Positions 33,518 through 42,472 are shown, counted from the first letter of the stretch. The stretch: 64,000 nt of DNA from Exiguobacterium oxidotolerans JCM 12280 (GCF_000702625.1 NZ_JNIS01000001.1:2980001-3044000); one strand, 5' to 3'. The notes: generated by a model from the letters alone, not told the origin. Made by a program: numbers and translations.

Positions 33518-34102
33518 TTACGAAATTTTAGTTTTATCCGTTTGCTTCAGGAACGGGTTGGGCTTCGTCAGAATGAATCGGACAACCATGTAAGCGACGA
33601 ACATACCAAGCAGTCCACCTAGCGTATTCAGCAATAAATCATCGATGTTGAAGGTACGGCGGAACAGCAGACCGGCATAACTGAAGACAAATTGCAGCGT
33701 CTCAATCACAAAGCTCGTCAGAAAAAGGAGCAGCAACCCATTTGTGAACCGTATTTTGAAAAGGACTACAAGATAGACGCCGAGCGGCAGGAACAAAAGG
33801 AAGTTATAAGCAGTCAACTTTACTGAATTCCAAAAGAACCAATGGCCTTGCTGTCCTGCAATCATCCAATCGTTGATAAAGTGGAAAGGGTGCAACTGAA
33901 TTTCGATTGATCCCGCTTGCGGAGGTAAAGAAACGAAACCGATCGTCAAGTGGGCGACGACAATCGCGTACACAAGAAAGCTGTACATGATACTTCTTTT
34001 ACCTAATTCATTAAATGCATGTCTTCTGAAATCAAATCCAGCATACATCAATAATCCGAGTAGTCCGAGCAGGGTGAAAACGGGGAATGAGATGGATGGC
34101 AT
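33518..34102 (-). CDS. VanZ family membrane protein
   Basis: The 194-residue protein has five to six membrane helices. The VanZ hallmarks are NFLLFLPLGVYLVVL, IETLQFVFS and RTFNIDDLLLNTLGGLLGMF near the C-terminus. VanZ proteins are linked to teicoplanin tolerance but are common housekeeping membrane proteins of unknown role. AAAGGAGC precedes the ATG. The region directly upstream is occupied by an IS200/IS605-like remnant ending about 20 bp from the start codon, so the native promoter may be displaced. Confidence 0.85.
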   Translation of the reverse strand: MPSISFPVFTLLGLLGLLMYAGFDFRRHAFNELGKRSIMYSFLVYAIVVAHLTIGFVSLPPQAGSIEIQLHPFHFINDWMIAGQQGHWFFWNSVKLTAYNFLLFLPLGVYLVVLFKIRFTNGLLLLFLTSFVIETLQFVFSYAGLLFRRTFNIDDLLLNTLGGLLGMFVAYMVVRFILTKPNPFLKQTDKTKIS

Positions 34103-34121
34103 ATGATGCTCCTTTACATAG

Positions 34122-34532
34122 TTGAACTACCTCCACCTACGCTACGCTAAGAGGTGGAGGATTCCTGAGTTATCCGACCTATCGGTCGAAACTTTATCAG
34201 GCTACCCCCGTCGTCCCGACGGTTGAGAGTTAATCTTGTCAGTTTTTTTACGCGGATGCCTACTTTGCTTGGTTTTCGCTACTTCGGTCATCCGCAAGGT
34301 GAACGTTGAAGATTTTACGTGACAGACGAACTCCCTGTCACAACCCTATATCTTCAGTTTTCAAAGAACATGACATTGATTTTATTCCTGATTTTGAGTG
34401 TTTTTAAACCAAGAATGTCGTGCAATTGACGTGTCTCAAGACACGTCTTGTCCGAAGGCGATTCATCTCCCACCTGCGCTGGGCTTCGCCCTGAGACGCT
34501 TAGAGGTGGGAGTATTCTCGCCTGATTTTGAT
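34122..34532 (-). mobile_element. IS200/IS605-like remnant: end palindromes and omega-RNA-like scaffold, no tnpA or tnpB
   Basis: On the minus strand the segment opens with the imperfect palindrome CTCCCACCT..AGGTGGGAG (34512-34467, inner GGGC-TTC-GCCC). It closes with CCTCCACCT..AGGTGGAGG (34160-34130), followed by TAGTTCAAC. Just before the closing hairpin stand CGTCGGGACGACGGGGG, TAGCCTGATAAAGTTTCGAC and CGATAGGTCGGATAACTC, which to my memory resemble the 3' part of tnpB-linked omega RNAs. Hairpins GTGACAG..CTGTCAC and GCGGATG..CATCCGC add structure. No transposase frame remains. It is about 410 bp, the size of a non-autonomous derivative. Confidence 0.65.
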
Positions 34533-34544
34533 AAATCGTCGCCC

Positions 34545-34730
34545 TTAAGATTGAACGCGTTTCGTCTTTTTTTGTTTCCATAACATCAATGCGATGATTC
34601 CTGTCGCGATAAGATAAAACACACCATAGAATTGCTGCATCAAATAAGGCAGATCAAACAGATGGATGATGCGAAATCCAGCTACAAGCATGAGGCATAA
34701 GATGAATGCTAGTTTTGTATTCAAACACAT
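34545..34730 (-). CDS. Small two-helix membrane protein (61 aa)
   Basis: Two hydrophobic segments (about 7-20 and 29-51) and a basic tail (KQKKTKRVQS). AGGAGG is only three bases before the ATG at 34730 but eight before a TTG two codons on, so the protein may start MNTKLAFILC. The IS200/IS605-like remnant begins just after its stop. Family not recognised. Confidence 0.55.
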   Translation of the reverse strand: MCLNTKLAFILCLMLVAGFRIIHLFDLPYLMQQFYGVFYLIATGIIALMLWKQKKTKRVQS

Positions 34731-34915
34731 CTACCTCCTAGACTATTGAATCTGTGAAATGGGAATAAAAGACCAAAAATAGGATAACGCAACAAAAACC
34801 CATTCGTCTTTCATTATTAGGAATTAACATTGTTTTTGTGGAAAAAGCAGGGATTTTGAGTGAGAGTGCCGTAATATGCGTTTAAGGACAGTAAATAAAA
34901 ATCGGAGGAATGAAT

Positions 34916-35464
34916 ATGACTTTTCCTGTTTTACAGACGGAACGATTACAGCTCGTCGAGGTAACGGACGACCATGCGGAAGCATTATTTGAAATCTTAT
35001 CGGACGAGGCGGTGACTAGGTTTTACGGCATGGACCCGTTGACATCTGCCGAACAAGGAACCATGATCGTCAAGTCGTTTGATGACACCTATAAAACAAG
35101 ACGCGGCATCCGCTGGGGGATGGTCGACAAGGAAACCGGAGCGTTCATCGGGACGATCGGCTTTAATCACTTGAGTGAATACAGCAAGAAAACAGAAATC
35201 GGTTTCGAATTAAGTCCCGCTTATTGGGGGAAAGGCTATACATCGGAAGCGGTCCGGGTAATTTTGCGGTATGCGTTTGAAGAACTTGATTTATTCCGTG
35301 TCGGAGCCGTCACCTTCCCGGATAATGTCGCGTCAATCCGTCTCCTCGAAAAACAAGGGTTCGTTCAAGAAGGCAAACTGCGGGGTTATCTCTATCAAGG
35401 TGGACGTTCGCATGATGGGTGTTTGTTTTCGATAATTCAACCGGACTGGGTGGTGCAATCATGA
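34916..35464 (+). CDS. GNAT family N-acetyltransferase (RimJ/YjcK-like)
   Basis: The 182-residue protein (MTFPVLQTERLQLVEVTDDH...) has the standard GNAT layout: EIGFELSPAYWGKGYTSEAV at the acetyl-CoA loop and DNVASIRLLEKQGF. It resembles ribosomal protein alanine acetyltransferases. The start ATG 34916 is 7 bases after GGAGG; ATG 34910 is too close. Its stop overlaps the next start by four bases, coupling it to a small membrane protein. Confidence 0.87.
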   Translation: MTFPVLQTERLQLVEVTDDHAEALFEILSDEAVTRFYGMDPLTSAEQGTMIVKSFDDTYKTRRGIRWGMVDKETGAFIGTIGFNHLSEYSKKTEIGFELSPAYWGKGYTSEAVRVILRYAFEELDLFRVGAVTFPDNVASIRLLEKQGFVQEGKLRGYLYQGGRSHDGCLFSIIQPDWVVQS

Positions 35465-35703
35465 AAACACCGCAACGGTATTTCAACATACTTGGACTTT
35501 TCCTGATGGGCGGTATTTTTTTAACACTGGTGACGATGCCGGTCGCGATTGATAAAACCGGGCACCTGCACATCGACCGGACATTGTTTTTACATGATGA
35601 AAAATTGTTGTCCTTCACCGTCTTCTTTTTGATTGCATTCGCGCTTTATTTTTTGGTCGTCAATCTACCGGCGTTCACATCCTTTACACAGAACAAAAAA
35701 TAA
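35461..35703 (+). CDS. Small membrane protein coupled to GNAT gene
   Basis: The 80-residue protein starts at ATG 35461 overlapping the GNAT stop (ATGA). It has helices at about residues 9-27 and 47-67, with an extracytoplasmic-type loop (AIDKTGHLHIDRTLFLHDEK) between. It is not recognised. Translational coupling suggests a linked role or just an operon habit. Confidence 0.55.
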   Translation: MKTPQRYFNILGLFLMGGIFLTLVTMPVAIDKTGHLHIDRTLFLHDEKLLSFTVFFLIAFALYFLVVNLPAFTSFTQNKK

Positions 35704-35721
35704 TCTTTTAAAAATCATTGA

Positions 35722-35737
35722 ATAACGAGCTAGTTAT
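35722..35737 (+). promoter_or_regulatory. ArsR operator upstream of arsR
   Basis: ATAAC-n6-GTTAT. The same form recurs at 36147-36162 before arsB. A TATAAT -10 overlaps its right end (35737-35742), which fits repression by the ArsR protein encoded next. Confidence 0.65.
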
Positions 35738-35797
35738 ATAATAGACTGGTTATGTTAGAACACGTGGCATAGGAAAAGAGGAGGAGGCGAGGGGCCA

Positions 35798-36106
35798 TTG
35801 AACACAGACGTCGAAACAGTCAGTGCCTATTTGAAATTGCTGAGTGACGGAATCCGGCTTGATATGTTGAATCGCCTGCAAGAGCGTGAACACTGTGTCT
35901 GTGATTTCGTCAATGTGTATGGCATATCCCAGCCGGCAATCAGCCGGCATTTGAAATTATTACGGCAAGCGCACATCATCTTGGAACGACGCGATCGTCA
36001 GTGGATTCATTTTCGGCTTAATCCGGACCATTCACACTATGCACTGCTCGTGACGATTTTAGAAACACTCGAACGACCGTCCTTGACGGAAGGAAATATG
36101 TGCTGA
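35798..36106 (+). CDS. arsR: ArsR family arsenic-responsive repressor
   Basis: The 102-residue winged-helix protein has the metalloid site EHCVCDF (Cys33, Cys35), next to the recognition helix [18 protein letters not shown] final Cys stands at the C-terminus (NMC) and could be a third ligand. ArsR releases the operator when As(III) or Sb(III) binds the cysteines. Translation starts at TTG behind GAGGAGG. It heads the arsR-arsB-reductase operon and has operator-like dyads before both arsR and arsB. Confidence 0.9.
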   Translation: MNTDVETVSAYLKLLSDGIRLDMLNRLQEREHCVCDFVNVYGISQPAISRHLKLLRQAHIILERRDRQWIHFRLNPDHSHYALLVTILETLERPSLTEGNMC

Positions 36107-36146
36107 CCGGAAAGGTCACTTTTCGGTTGGTCGACAGCGTCCTTAT

Positions 36147-36162
36147 ATAACAAGATTGTTAT
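36147..36162 (+). promoter_or_regulatory. Second ArsR-like operator, between arsR and arsB
   Basis: ATAAC-n6-GTTAT, the same half-sites and spacing as at 35722-35737. It lies 48 bp before the arsB start and suggests a second, arsB-proximal control point. Confidence 0.6.
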
Positions 36163-36209
36163 GTGAAGTTGCTGAAATTAAAATTTTTTATAGAAATGAA
36201 GTGACGATT

Positions 36210-37505
36210 TTGACTGGAACACACGTACTTGCGATTGGAATCTTTTTAATCACGTTATTTTTAATCATCAAACAACCAAAAGGTCTCGGGATCGGTTATT
36301 CGGCGATCGGGATGGCCATTATCGCCTTGCTGACCGGCGTCGTCAATCTGGACGATGTCGCGACCGTTTGGGGCATCATCTGGAACGCGACGTTTACCTT
36401 TATCGCCCTGATCATCATCTCGCTGATTTTAGACGAGATCGGCTTCTTTGAATGGGCCGCCTTACATATGGCACGAATCGCCAAAGGCGGCGGGTTGAAA
36501 TTGTTCATCTACATGACGCTGCTTGGGGCAGGGGTCGCTGCCTTGTTCGCAAATGACGGCGCCGCGTTGATTTTGACACCGATCGTCCTCGCGATGGTCC
36601 GGCACTTAAAGTTACCGGATTATGTCGTCCTCGCGTATGTCTTCGCGTCCGGATTCATCGCCGATACGGCAAGTCTGCCGTTCGTCGTTTCGAACCTCGT
36701 CAACATCGTCTCGGCCGACTTCTTTGACATCGGCTTCACAGACTATGCGGCGCGTATGGTGTTCGTCAACGTCTTTGCGGTTTCCGGGAGCTTACTCGTA
36801 CTTTATCTTTATTTCCGTAAGAGTATTCCGAAGACTTATGACGTGACACAACTCGTCGCACCACGCGCGGCGATCAAAGATCAGCGAATGTTCAAATTAT
36901 CATGGGTGGTCCTCGTGCTGCTTGTCGTCGGTTACTTCACGAGTGATTTCATCGGGATTCCCGTCAGTCTCGTTGCCGGCGTCATCGCCTTATTCTTCTT
37001 ACTGATGGCCCGCCGTTCACCAAGTGTCCCGACGAAACAAGTCATCGCCGGTGCACCATGGGCAATCGTCTTCTTCTCACTCGGGATGTACATCGTCGTT
37101 TACGGGCTTCAAAATGCCGGTCTGACGCAACTTTTAGCGGACATCATCGATGGGTTTGCGACAAATCTCGCCGCTACGACGTTCGGGATGGGCTTCCTCG
37201 CTGCCATTTTATCATCGATCATGAACAACATGCCGACCGTGATGATTGATGCACTCGCGATCGATCTCAGTCAGGCAACAGGATCGATCCGGGAGGCCTT
37301 GATTTATGCCAACGTCATCGGCTCCGACTTAGGTCCGAAAATCACGCCGATCGGGAGTCTTGCGACGTTACTTTGGTTACACGTCTTACGGACGAAAGGT
37401 GTTAAAATCGGGTGGGGACAATACGTTAAGATTGGAACGATTTTAACGGTTCCGACGCTTGCAATCACCTTACTCGGTCTTTACATCAGCTTGTTACTTT
37501 ACTAA
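36210..37505 (+). CDS. arsB: Arsenite efflux permease ArsB
   Basis: The 431-residue protein has about twelve membrane helices and ArsB/NhaD hallmarks ([69 protein letters not shown]). ArsB expels arsenite or antimonite in exchange for protons, alone or with ArsA; no arsA or arsC is nearby. I use the TTG at 36210 ([10 protein letters not shown]), with AAGTGACG upstream; the longer frame adds an atypical soluble N-terminus. It is followed 12 bp later by the reductase gene. Confidence 0.9.
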   Translation: MTGTHVLAIGIFLITLFLIIKQPKGLGIGYSAIGMAIIALLTGVVNLDDVATVWGIIWNATFTFIALIIISLILDEIGFFEWAALHMARIAKGGGLKLFIYMTLLGAGVAALFANDGAALILTPIVLAMVRHLKLPDYVVLAYVFASGFIADTASLPFVVSNLVNIVSADFFDIGFTDYAARMVFVNVFAVSGSLLVLYLYFRKSIPKTYDVTQLVAPRAAIKDQRMFKLSWVVLVLLVVGYFTSDFIGIPVSLVAGVIALFFLLMARRSPSVPTKQVIAGAPWAIVFFSLGMYIVVYGLQNAGLTQLLADIIDGFATNLAATTFGMGFLAAILSSIMNNMPTVMIDALAIDLSQATGSIREALIYANVIGSDLGPKITPIGSLATLLWLHVLRTKGVKIGWGQYVKIGTILTVPTLAITLLGLYISLLLY

Positions 37506-37517
37506 GGGGGATTATTC

Positions 37518-39182
37518 ATGAAACTACTCATCATCGGTTCAGTTGCTGCCGGAACATCGGTCGGCGCGAAAGCCCGTCGGAACGACGAATCATTACAAAT
37601 TACGATTTATGACCGCGATCAAGACATTTCATACTCGGGATGTGGGATTCCGTATTTCGTCGGCGGTGAGATTGAAGACATCGATACCTTGACACCGCGT
37701 GACGCGGCGTTCTTTAAAAAACGTTACAATATCGACGTTAAGACCCAACATAAAGTCGAATCAATCAATCATCAGACGAAGACGGCGACCATCTTAAATG
37801 GCGTAACGGGTGAACGCTTCGAGGATACGTACGATACGCTGGTCCTTGCGACAGGAGCGTCAAGCATCATCCCGCCATTCCCCGGTGTTGACAAACGAAA
37901 CGTCTTTTCCGTCCGGAACGTCCAGAACGCCGGAGCGATCCGGTCGTACATCGAGCAACACGATCCGAAGACGGTCACGATTGTCGGTGGCGGATTCATC
38001 GGACTTGAGATGGCGGAACAGTTGACGTACCGCGGCATTACCGTCACGCTCGTCGAACGGTTACCGCAAGTCATGCCGCCGCTTGATTTTGATATGGCAT
38101 CACGTGTCGGCGATCATCTTGAAAGTAAAGGCGTCCGGTTGTTGTTAAATGAATCCGTCACGGCATTGACGGGCGAAGGCGACGTTGAGCAAGTCGAACT
38201 CGCGAGCGGAAAATCGATTGCGGCGGATTTCGTCATCCTCTCGGTCGGCGTCAAACCGAACACGGAACTGGCGACGCAAATCGGCGTCACACTCGGTCAG
38301 ACGGGGGCGATTGCCGTCAATCCGCAAATGCAGACGAACGTGAAAGATGTCTACGCCGTCGGAGACGTCGCAGAGAGCTTTTCCGTCATTACGGGCGAAG
38401 CAATCTATCGGCCGCTTGGCTCGACAGCAAACAAGATGGGCCGGATTGCCGGGATGGTCATCACCGGGGAAGAGGCAGCACACCGCGGTATTCTCGGGAC
38501 GGGCATCTTCAAGGCCTTCGATTTGACCGTCGCCCAGACCGGCTTGACGGAAAAAGAAGCCCTGGCAGCCGGATACGATATTGAGATTTTACACAACATT
38601 AAACCGGACCGCCCTGAGTACATGGGCGGAAAGGACATGGTCATCAAGGCGGTTGCTGACCGTGAAACGGGACGGGTCCTCGGAGCACAAATCGTTGGAC
38701 CGCAAGGCGTCGACAAACGGATTGATGTCCTCGCGACGGCAATCACCTTCAAGGCGAAGGCGGAAGACTTATTCCATCTTGATCTTGCTTATGCCCCACC
38801 GTTTTCGACAACAAAAGATCCCGTCCTCTACACGGGGATGGCACTCGATAACGCGATTAAAAAGACGGCCCGTTTAGTGACGCCGGAAACATTGGTCGAG
38901 CAAACAGCGACGGAGGAATCGATTCAAATCATCGATACGCGGTCGAAAAAACAATTCGAAAAAAATCATGTCGACGGCGCGGTTCATATCCCACTCGGCG
39001 AACTGCGGGCGCGGGCTGCGGAACTCGATCCGTCCATCCCAACGGTCGTCTATTGTAATAAAGGCGTCACCGGCAATGCAGCGCAAAACGTGCTCAAGAA
39101 TCTCGGGTTTACAGATGTCTGTAACTTGTCCGGTGGAAATACGAACTATCAGCACCTGAAGCATTGTTTTCCTAAGAAATAA
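37518..39182 (+). CDS. CoA-disulfide reductase with C-terminal rhodanese domain
   Basis: The 554-residue protein has FAD- and NAD-binding domains (IIGSVAAGTSVGAKARR at the start, TIVGGGFIGLEMAEQL near 155). Redox Cys42 lies in SYSGCGIPYFVGGE, and a dimerisation domain follows. The rhodanese domain covers about 465-550, with catalytic Cys513 in VVYCNKGVTGNAA. This fused form reduces CoA disulfide or persulfide species and can handle sulfane sulfur. AGGGGG lies before the ATG. Its place behind arsB suggests a role in thiol repair or As-S chemistry under arsenic stress; that link is inference. Confidence 0.88.
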   Translation: MKLLIIGSVAAGTSVGAKARRNDESLQITIYDRDQDISYSGCGIPYFVGGEIEDIDTLTPRDAAFFKKRYNIDVKTQHKVESINHQTKTATILNGVTGERFEDTYDTLVLATGASSIIPPFPGVDKRNVFSVRNVQNAGAIRSYIEQHDPKTVTIVGGGFIGLEMAEQLTYRGITVTLVERLPQVMPPLDFDMASRVGDHLESKGVRLLLNESVTALTGEGDVEQVELASGKSIAADFVILSVGVKPNTELATQIGVTLGQTGAIAVNPQMQTNVKDVYAVGDVAESFSVITGEAIYRPLGSTANKMGRIAGMVITGEEAAHRGILGTGIFKAFDLTVAQTGLTEKEALAAGYDIEILHNIKPDRPEYMGGKDMVIKAVADRETGRVLGAQIVGPQGVDKRIDVLATAITFKAKAEDLFHLDLAYAPPFSTTKDPVLYTGMALDNAIKKTARLVTPETLVEQTATEESIQIIDTRSKKQFEKNHVDGAVHIPLGELRARAAELDPSIPTVVYCNKGVTGNAAQNVLKNLGFTDVCNLSGGNTNYQHLKHCFPKK

Positions 39183-39202
39183 GCGCAAAAATCGCATAAA
39201 CA

Positions 39203-39543
39203 GGAACCACGCTCCGTCTGACGGAATGTGGTTCTTTCAGCGTGCAGACAAACTATTATGAAGCGTGAATATGCTATACCGAGAGGCAATTCGTTCGCGC
39301 TTTCCTGTCTCGCCTCGTCTTCAAAGCGGCAATCTTCCGCGCCGCTACAGCAAAGCTGCAGGGTCGCGACCGATTGCTTTTCGCTTTAAAAGCGATTCGA
39401 GACGGATTGCGCTCTAAACGGTCTTCATGCCCGGCTTGCGCCTCGCCCGAGGAAAGCAACGAAAACAGACGCGCGATCTCCCGATAGCACTTTGTCTACA
39501 GTCTGCAAGAACCACGCTCCGCTAGTCGGAACGTGGTTCTTTG
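39203..39543 (+). repeat. Terminator-bracketed repeat, copy C
   Basis: After the reductase stop: hairpin GGAACCACGCTCCGTC..GACGGAATGTGGTTC (39203-39237); a spacer of 270 bp from CAGCGTGCAGACAAACTATT to ACTTTGTCTACAGTCTGCA; then hairpin AGAACCACGCTCCGC..GGAACGTGGTTCT (39508-39540) with T. The spacer carries the family core CCCGAGGAAAGCAACGAAA. Its left modules are shared with copy D (TTATGAAGCGT, AAGCGATTC, GACGGATTG) and one module with copy A (CTCGTCTTCAAAGCGGCA). No gene is evident. Confidence 0.8.
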
Positions 39544-39557
39544 TCTTGTCTGTTGAT

Positions 39558-40205
39558 TTAATCGTGTAGCGTCACTGTGAAAGGTTGACCTTTTTTAATG
39601 ACCTGCTGCTTCGCATCAAGGACGTCACTCGTCAAAAACTCCAGTGTTTCAACGGGACGTTCCGTGATGAAACCGAGGTTGCCGCTGCGCTGTTCCGATG
39701 GTTCGTATGTTCCGGCCAATGCTTCGAGGTACAGGTCATCATCAATTGTTTTTTCTGTCGATTGATTGATTTTTACATGCGCAACCGGATTGAACGTGAC
39801 CGGTTGCTTACTCGTATTCGTAATCGTGACGCGCGTCTTCACCATATCGAACGCTTCTTCATGAGTGAAGCCGTGAAAGAAATCAATCATCGCGTAACTC
39901 GGACGGGTCTGAATGACTTTTACTTCCTCGATCGTCATATCAATCGGTCCAATCGAGTGAGTTTGTTTGACGGACTGGATCTGTTGTAACGTCAATTCAC
40001 CTTTGTCGTCACGAACCGTCTGATTCCGTTTCGTCAACATCCGGTCGTCCGGCAATTGCGGGTTCGGCACATAGACGTCCGTCTTTTCAAGTGCGACGGA
40101 GGTGTGCGTGACGGGTGGTGCCGGCACGGCTTGTTGGTCTACTGAAGAATCGCTACATCCGGCGAGGATAGTTCCAAACGTGATTGAGAGCAGGAGTCGC
40201 TTCAT
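39558..40205 (-). CDS. Lipoprotein, co-transcribed with alkaline phosphatase
   Basis: The 215-residue protein has a lipoprotein signal with lipobox LAGC (Cys17). The secreted part (about 75-215) looks like a beta-rich, DUF4352-type domain (MVKTRVTITNTSKQPVTFNP). It starts 11 bp after the alkaline phosphatase stop, with AAGGAGG, so it is probably in the Pho-controlled unit. Function is unknown; a role on the cell surface during phosphate limitation is inference. Confidence 0.75.
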   Translation of the reverse strand: MKRLLLSITFGTILAGCSDSSVDQQAVPAPPVTHTSVALEKTDVYVPNPQLPDDRMLTKRNQTVRDDKGELTLQQIQSVKQTHSIGPIDMTIEEVKVIQTRPSYAMIDFFHGFTHEEAFDMVKTRVTITNTSKQPVTFNPVAHVKINQSTEKTIDDDLYLEALAGTYEPSEQRSGNLGFITERPVETLEFLTSDVLDAKQQVIKKGQPFTVTLHD

Positions 40206-40216
40206 GATGGACCTCC

Positions 40217-41575
40217 TTATTTATTCTTTTTCAAGAGATCAAAAATGATTTTGGCGTGATCCGTATTGTCGACTTGTCCGGCAAACCGGTCTTTAGCCGG
40301 TCCATAGGCATAGACAGGAACATCTTCTCCCGTATGTCCGCCGGTCGTCCAGCCCGTGTGCGACCGTTGATTGAAGATTTCTTCAATCGCGTTATCGACG
40401 TCTGTCATTTTCTTAGAGGCAGCAGCTCGTTCGACCGAAGTGAATTCCTCTTCCGTCAAAGCCAATTTTTGTTGATCGATGTACGTCATCAAGGTCTTGC
40501 GGACATCGGCGCCGGAAACGATTTTTTCAGCCATGAAGTCGGGTGTTTTCTTTGCTGCTTTAATCGGCTCGGCGAACCAGTTATAAATCCCGTCTGCCCC
40601 GATTGAATAGCCACCCGTCGAATGATCGGCCGTCGCGACGACGAGCGTATGCTTGTCCTTTTTCGCAAAGGCGATTGCCGCTTTAAACGCCCGTTCGAAA
40701 TCTTCCATTTCACTCATCGCGCCGACGATGTCATTATCATGTCCGGCCCAGTCGATTTGACTCCCTTCGACCATCAGGAAGAAGCCTTTTTTGTTCGTAT
40801 CGAGTCGTTTAATCGCCGCATTCGTCATTTGCTCCAATGAGGGAACGGTATTTTCGCGGTCGATTCGTTTCGGTAAACCGCCATCGGCAAACAGACCGAG
40901 GACTTGCTTGTTGCGGTCGGCATTCAATTCGTCAAGATCCGTCACATAACCGTAGCCGTCTTTTTTAAAGGCTTTCGTCAAATCGACATCCGGACGGACG
41001 AAGTTGGATTTACCGCCGCCGAGTAAAACGTCAATCTTATGTTTCCCGTTAATCCGTTCCTTAAAATAATCATCTGCGATCGCATTCATGTTTTTCCGAT
41101 TTTCGTCATGGGCACCAAATGAGGCGGGTGTCGCATGGGTAATTTCTGACGTCGCGACGAGTCCCGTTGATTTACCGCGTTCTTTCGCCGCTTCAAGGAC
41201 GGTCTTGACTTCAGACTTATCGTTGCCGACGGCAATCGCTGCGTTATAGGTCTTGACGCCGGAAGACATCGCGGTTGCAGCCGAGGCAGAGTCAGTAATG
41301 TTTTGTGCCGGATCTTCCGGATAGGTCATTTGCTGACCGACGAGGTACTGGTCGAAGGCTGTTTTTTCGGCAACGGTCGTCGTCGGATCATTTTTTAAGT
41401 AGCGGTGTGCCGACGTATAGGAAACACCCATCCCGTCACCGATTAAAAAGATGACGTTGCGGATTTCCGACGTCTTCTTGTATTTGCTTTTGGCATCGGC
41501 ATCCGGTGTCGATACCATCGTGCTGAGCGATAAGGTCGATAGGGCGAGAATCGGGATCAGTCGTTTCAGTTTCAT
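40217..41575 (-). CDS. Alkaline phosphatase, secreted
   Basis: The 452-residue protein has a signal peptide (MKLKRLIPILALSTLSLSTM, cleavage near ADA-K). The catalytic site is DSAS with Ser96, and metal ligands lie in IGDGMG, ATSEITHATPASFGAHDE, VEGSQIDWAGHDND and TADHSTGG, as in the PhoA/PhoB family. It frees phosphate from organic esters outside the cell with zinc and magnesium. AAGGAGG precedes ATG 41575; a longer frame from 41629 lacks support. Four Pho-box repeats lie upstream. Confidence 0.92.
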   Translation of the reverse strand: MKLKRLIPILALSTLSLSTMVSTPDADAKSKYKKTSEIRNVIFLIGDGMGVSYTSAHRYLKNDPTTTVAEKTAFDQYLVGQQMTYPEDPAQNITDSASAATAMSSGVKTYNAAIAVGNDKSEVKTVLEAAKERGKSTGLVATSEITHATPASFGAHDENRKNMNAIADDYFKERINGKHKIDVLLGGGKSNFVRPDVDLTKAFKKDGYGYVTDLDELNADRNKQVLGLFADGGLPKRIDRENTVPSLEQMTNAAIKRLDTNKKGFFLMVEGSQIDWAGHDNDIVGAMSEMEDFERAFKAAIAFAKKDKHTLVVATADHSTGGYSIGADGIYNWFAEPIKAAKKTPDFMAEKIVSGADVRKTLMTYIDQQKLALTEEEFTSVERAAASKKMTDVDNAIEEIFNQRSHTGWTTGGHTGEDVPVYAYGPAKDRFAGQVDNTDHAKIIFDLLKKNK

Positions 41576-41642
41576 GATAATTCCTCCTTGGTCATTTAAA
41601 GTAAAGTATGTATTGCCTACATTCATCATCCTACTGAAAGAA

Positions 41643-41680
41643 TATGAACGGAATATGAGAAAATTGTAAACAATTATGAA
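41643..41680 (-). promoter_or_regulatory. Pho box: four direct repeats upstream of alkaline phosphatase
   Basis: On the minus strand the hexamers TTCATA, TTTACA, CTCATA and TTCATA follow one another at 10-11 bp steps (41680, 41670, 41659, 41648). This is the phased TT(A/T/C)A(C/T)A array bound by PhoP dimers. It lies 68-105 bp upstream of the alkaline phosphatase start. Confidence 0.75.
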
Positions 41681-41742
41681 GAGGTAATGACAAGGAGCTA
41701 AGAAAAAGAAGTTAGTATGTCTTACGAAACAAATTACGAAAA

Positions 41743-41770
41743 AACTAGTCAGCGAGGTCGCTGACTAGTT
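41743..41770 (-). terminator. Terminator of GNAT gene
   Basis: AACTAGTCAGCGA and TCGCTGACTAGTT form a perfect 13-bp stem with a 2-base loop. On the minus strand a run of six T follows. Confidence 0.85.
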
Positions 41771-41783
41771 AGTGTGAAGCATA

Positions 41784-42320
41784 TTAATCGAGGAGTAACC
41801 CCATCAGAATCGTATCATAATACAAACCGTCCGCAAGCAGTCGGTCATGCTTGAGCCGTCCTACGACTTGAAACCCGGTTGTCTGATACAAACGAACGGC
41901 CCCTTGATTCGTCTCGACGACGGTCAATTGAATCTTTTGCAGTTCGACCGACCGTGCCCAGTCAAGTGTCGTCTGTAAGAGAGCCCGCCCGATGCCTTGC
42001 CCCCAAAAGTCACGGACGACCCCGACGCCGAAGTCGGCTTTATGTGCGAACCGACGCAAGGGGAAACCGACACAGCGGGCATAACCGACGAGTTGTCGAT
42101 CCACTTCAGCGACGAGCAGGGAGTGGGGAATACCGGTCTCATGCTGAATCAATTGCAGAAATCCCTTTTCATCAAGTACGTCTTCGCCCGGGAATCGGTC
42201 AAAGTGGTCCGTTTCTGCATCGAGTCTCGCGCGCAGTAAAGCAAGCTGTCGTGCATCCGTAGGGTCTGCCGGACGAATCGTGTACGTTACAGATTGAATG
42301 TTCGCGTCAATTGGATCCAT
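41784..42320 (-). CDS. GNAT family N-acetyltransferase
   Basis: The 178-residue protein (MDPIDANIQSVTYTIRPADP...) has the acetyl-CoA loop FGVGVVRDFWGQGIGRALLQ and the late ETNQGAVRLYQTTGF. TTGGAGG lies 5-8 bases before two adjacent ATGs; I use the second. The substrate is unknown. It is a single gene ended by a perfect hairpin. Confidence 0.85.
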   Translation of the reverse strand: MDPIDANIQSVTYTIRPADPTDARQLALLRARLDAETDHFDRFPGEDVLDEKGFLQLIQHETGIPHSLLVAEVDRQLVGYARCVGFPLRRFAHKADFGVGVVRDFWGQGIGRALLQTTLDWARSVELQKIQLTVVETNQGAVRLYQTTGFQVVGRLKHDRLLADGLYYDTILMGLLLD

Positions 42321-42472
42321 CATCTTCGCCTCCAAACTAGTAGAATCAAAATCGCTCCCCTTAAGGATGCCATAAATAATTTAAAAATGTAAAGTATTTC
42401 CATTAAGAGAAACAAAGATTGTCTAGATTGACACATGATAGACTAGAAATAGATTGGAAAGGATGGATGGAG

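Noticed and set aside
34330-34375. A CTTTGAAAACTG stretch that resembles the spacer before 23S rRNA genes
   Set aside because: It is only 12-16 bases long, there is no rRNA or tRNA gene nearby, and it lies inside the IS200/IS605-like remnant.
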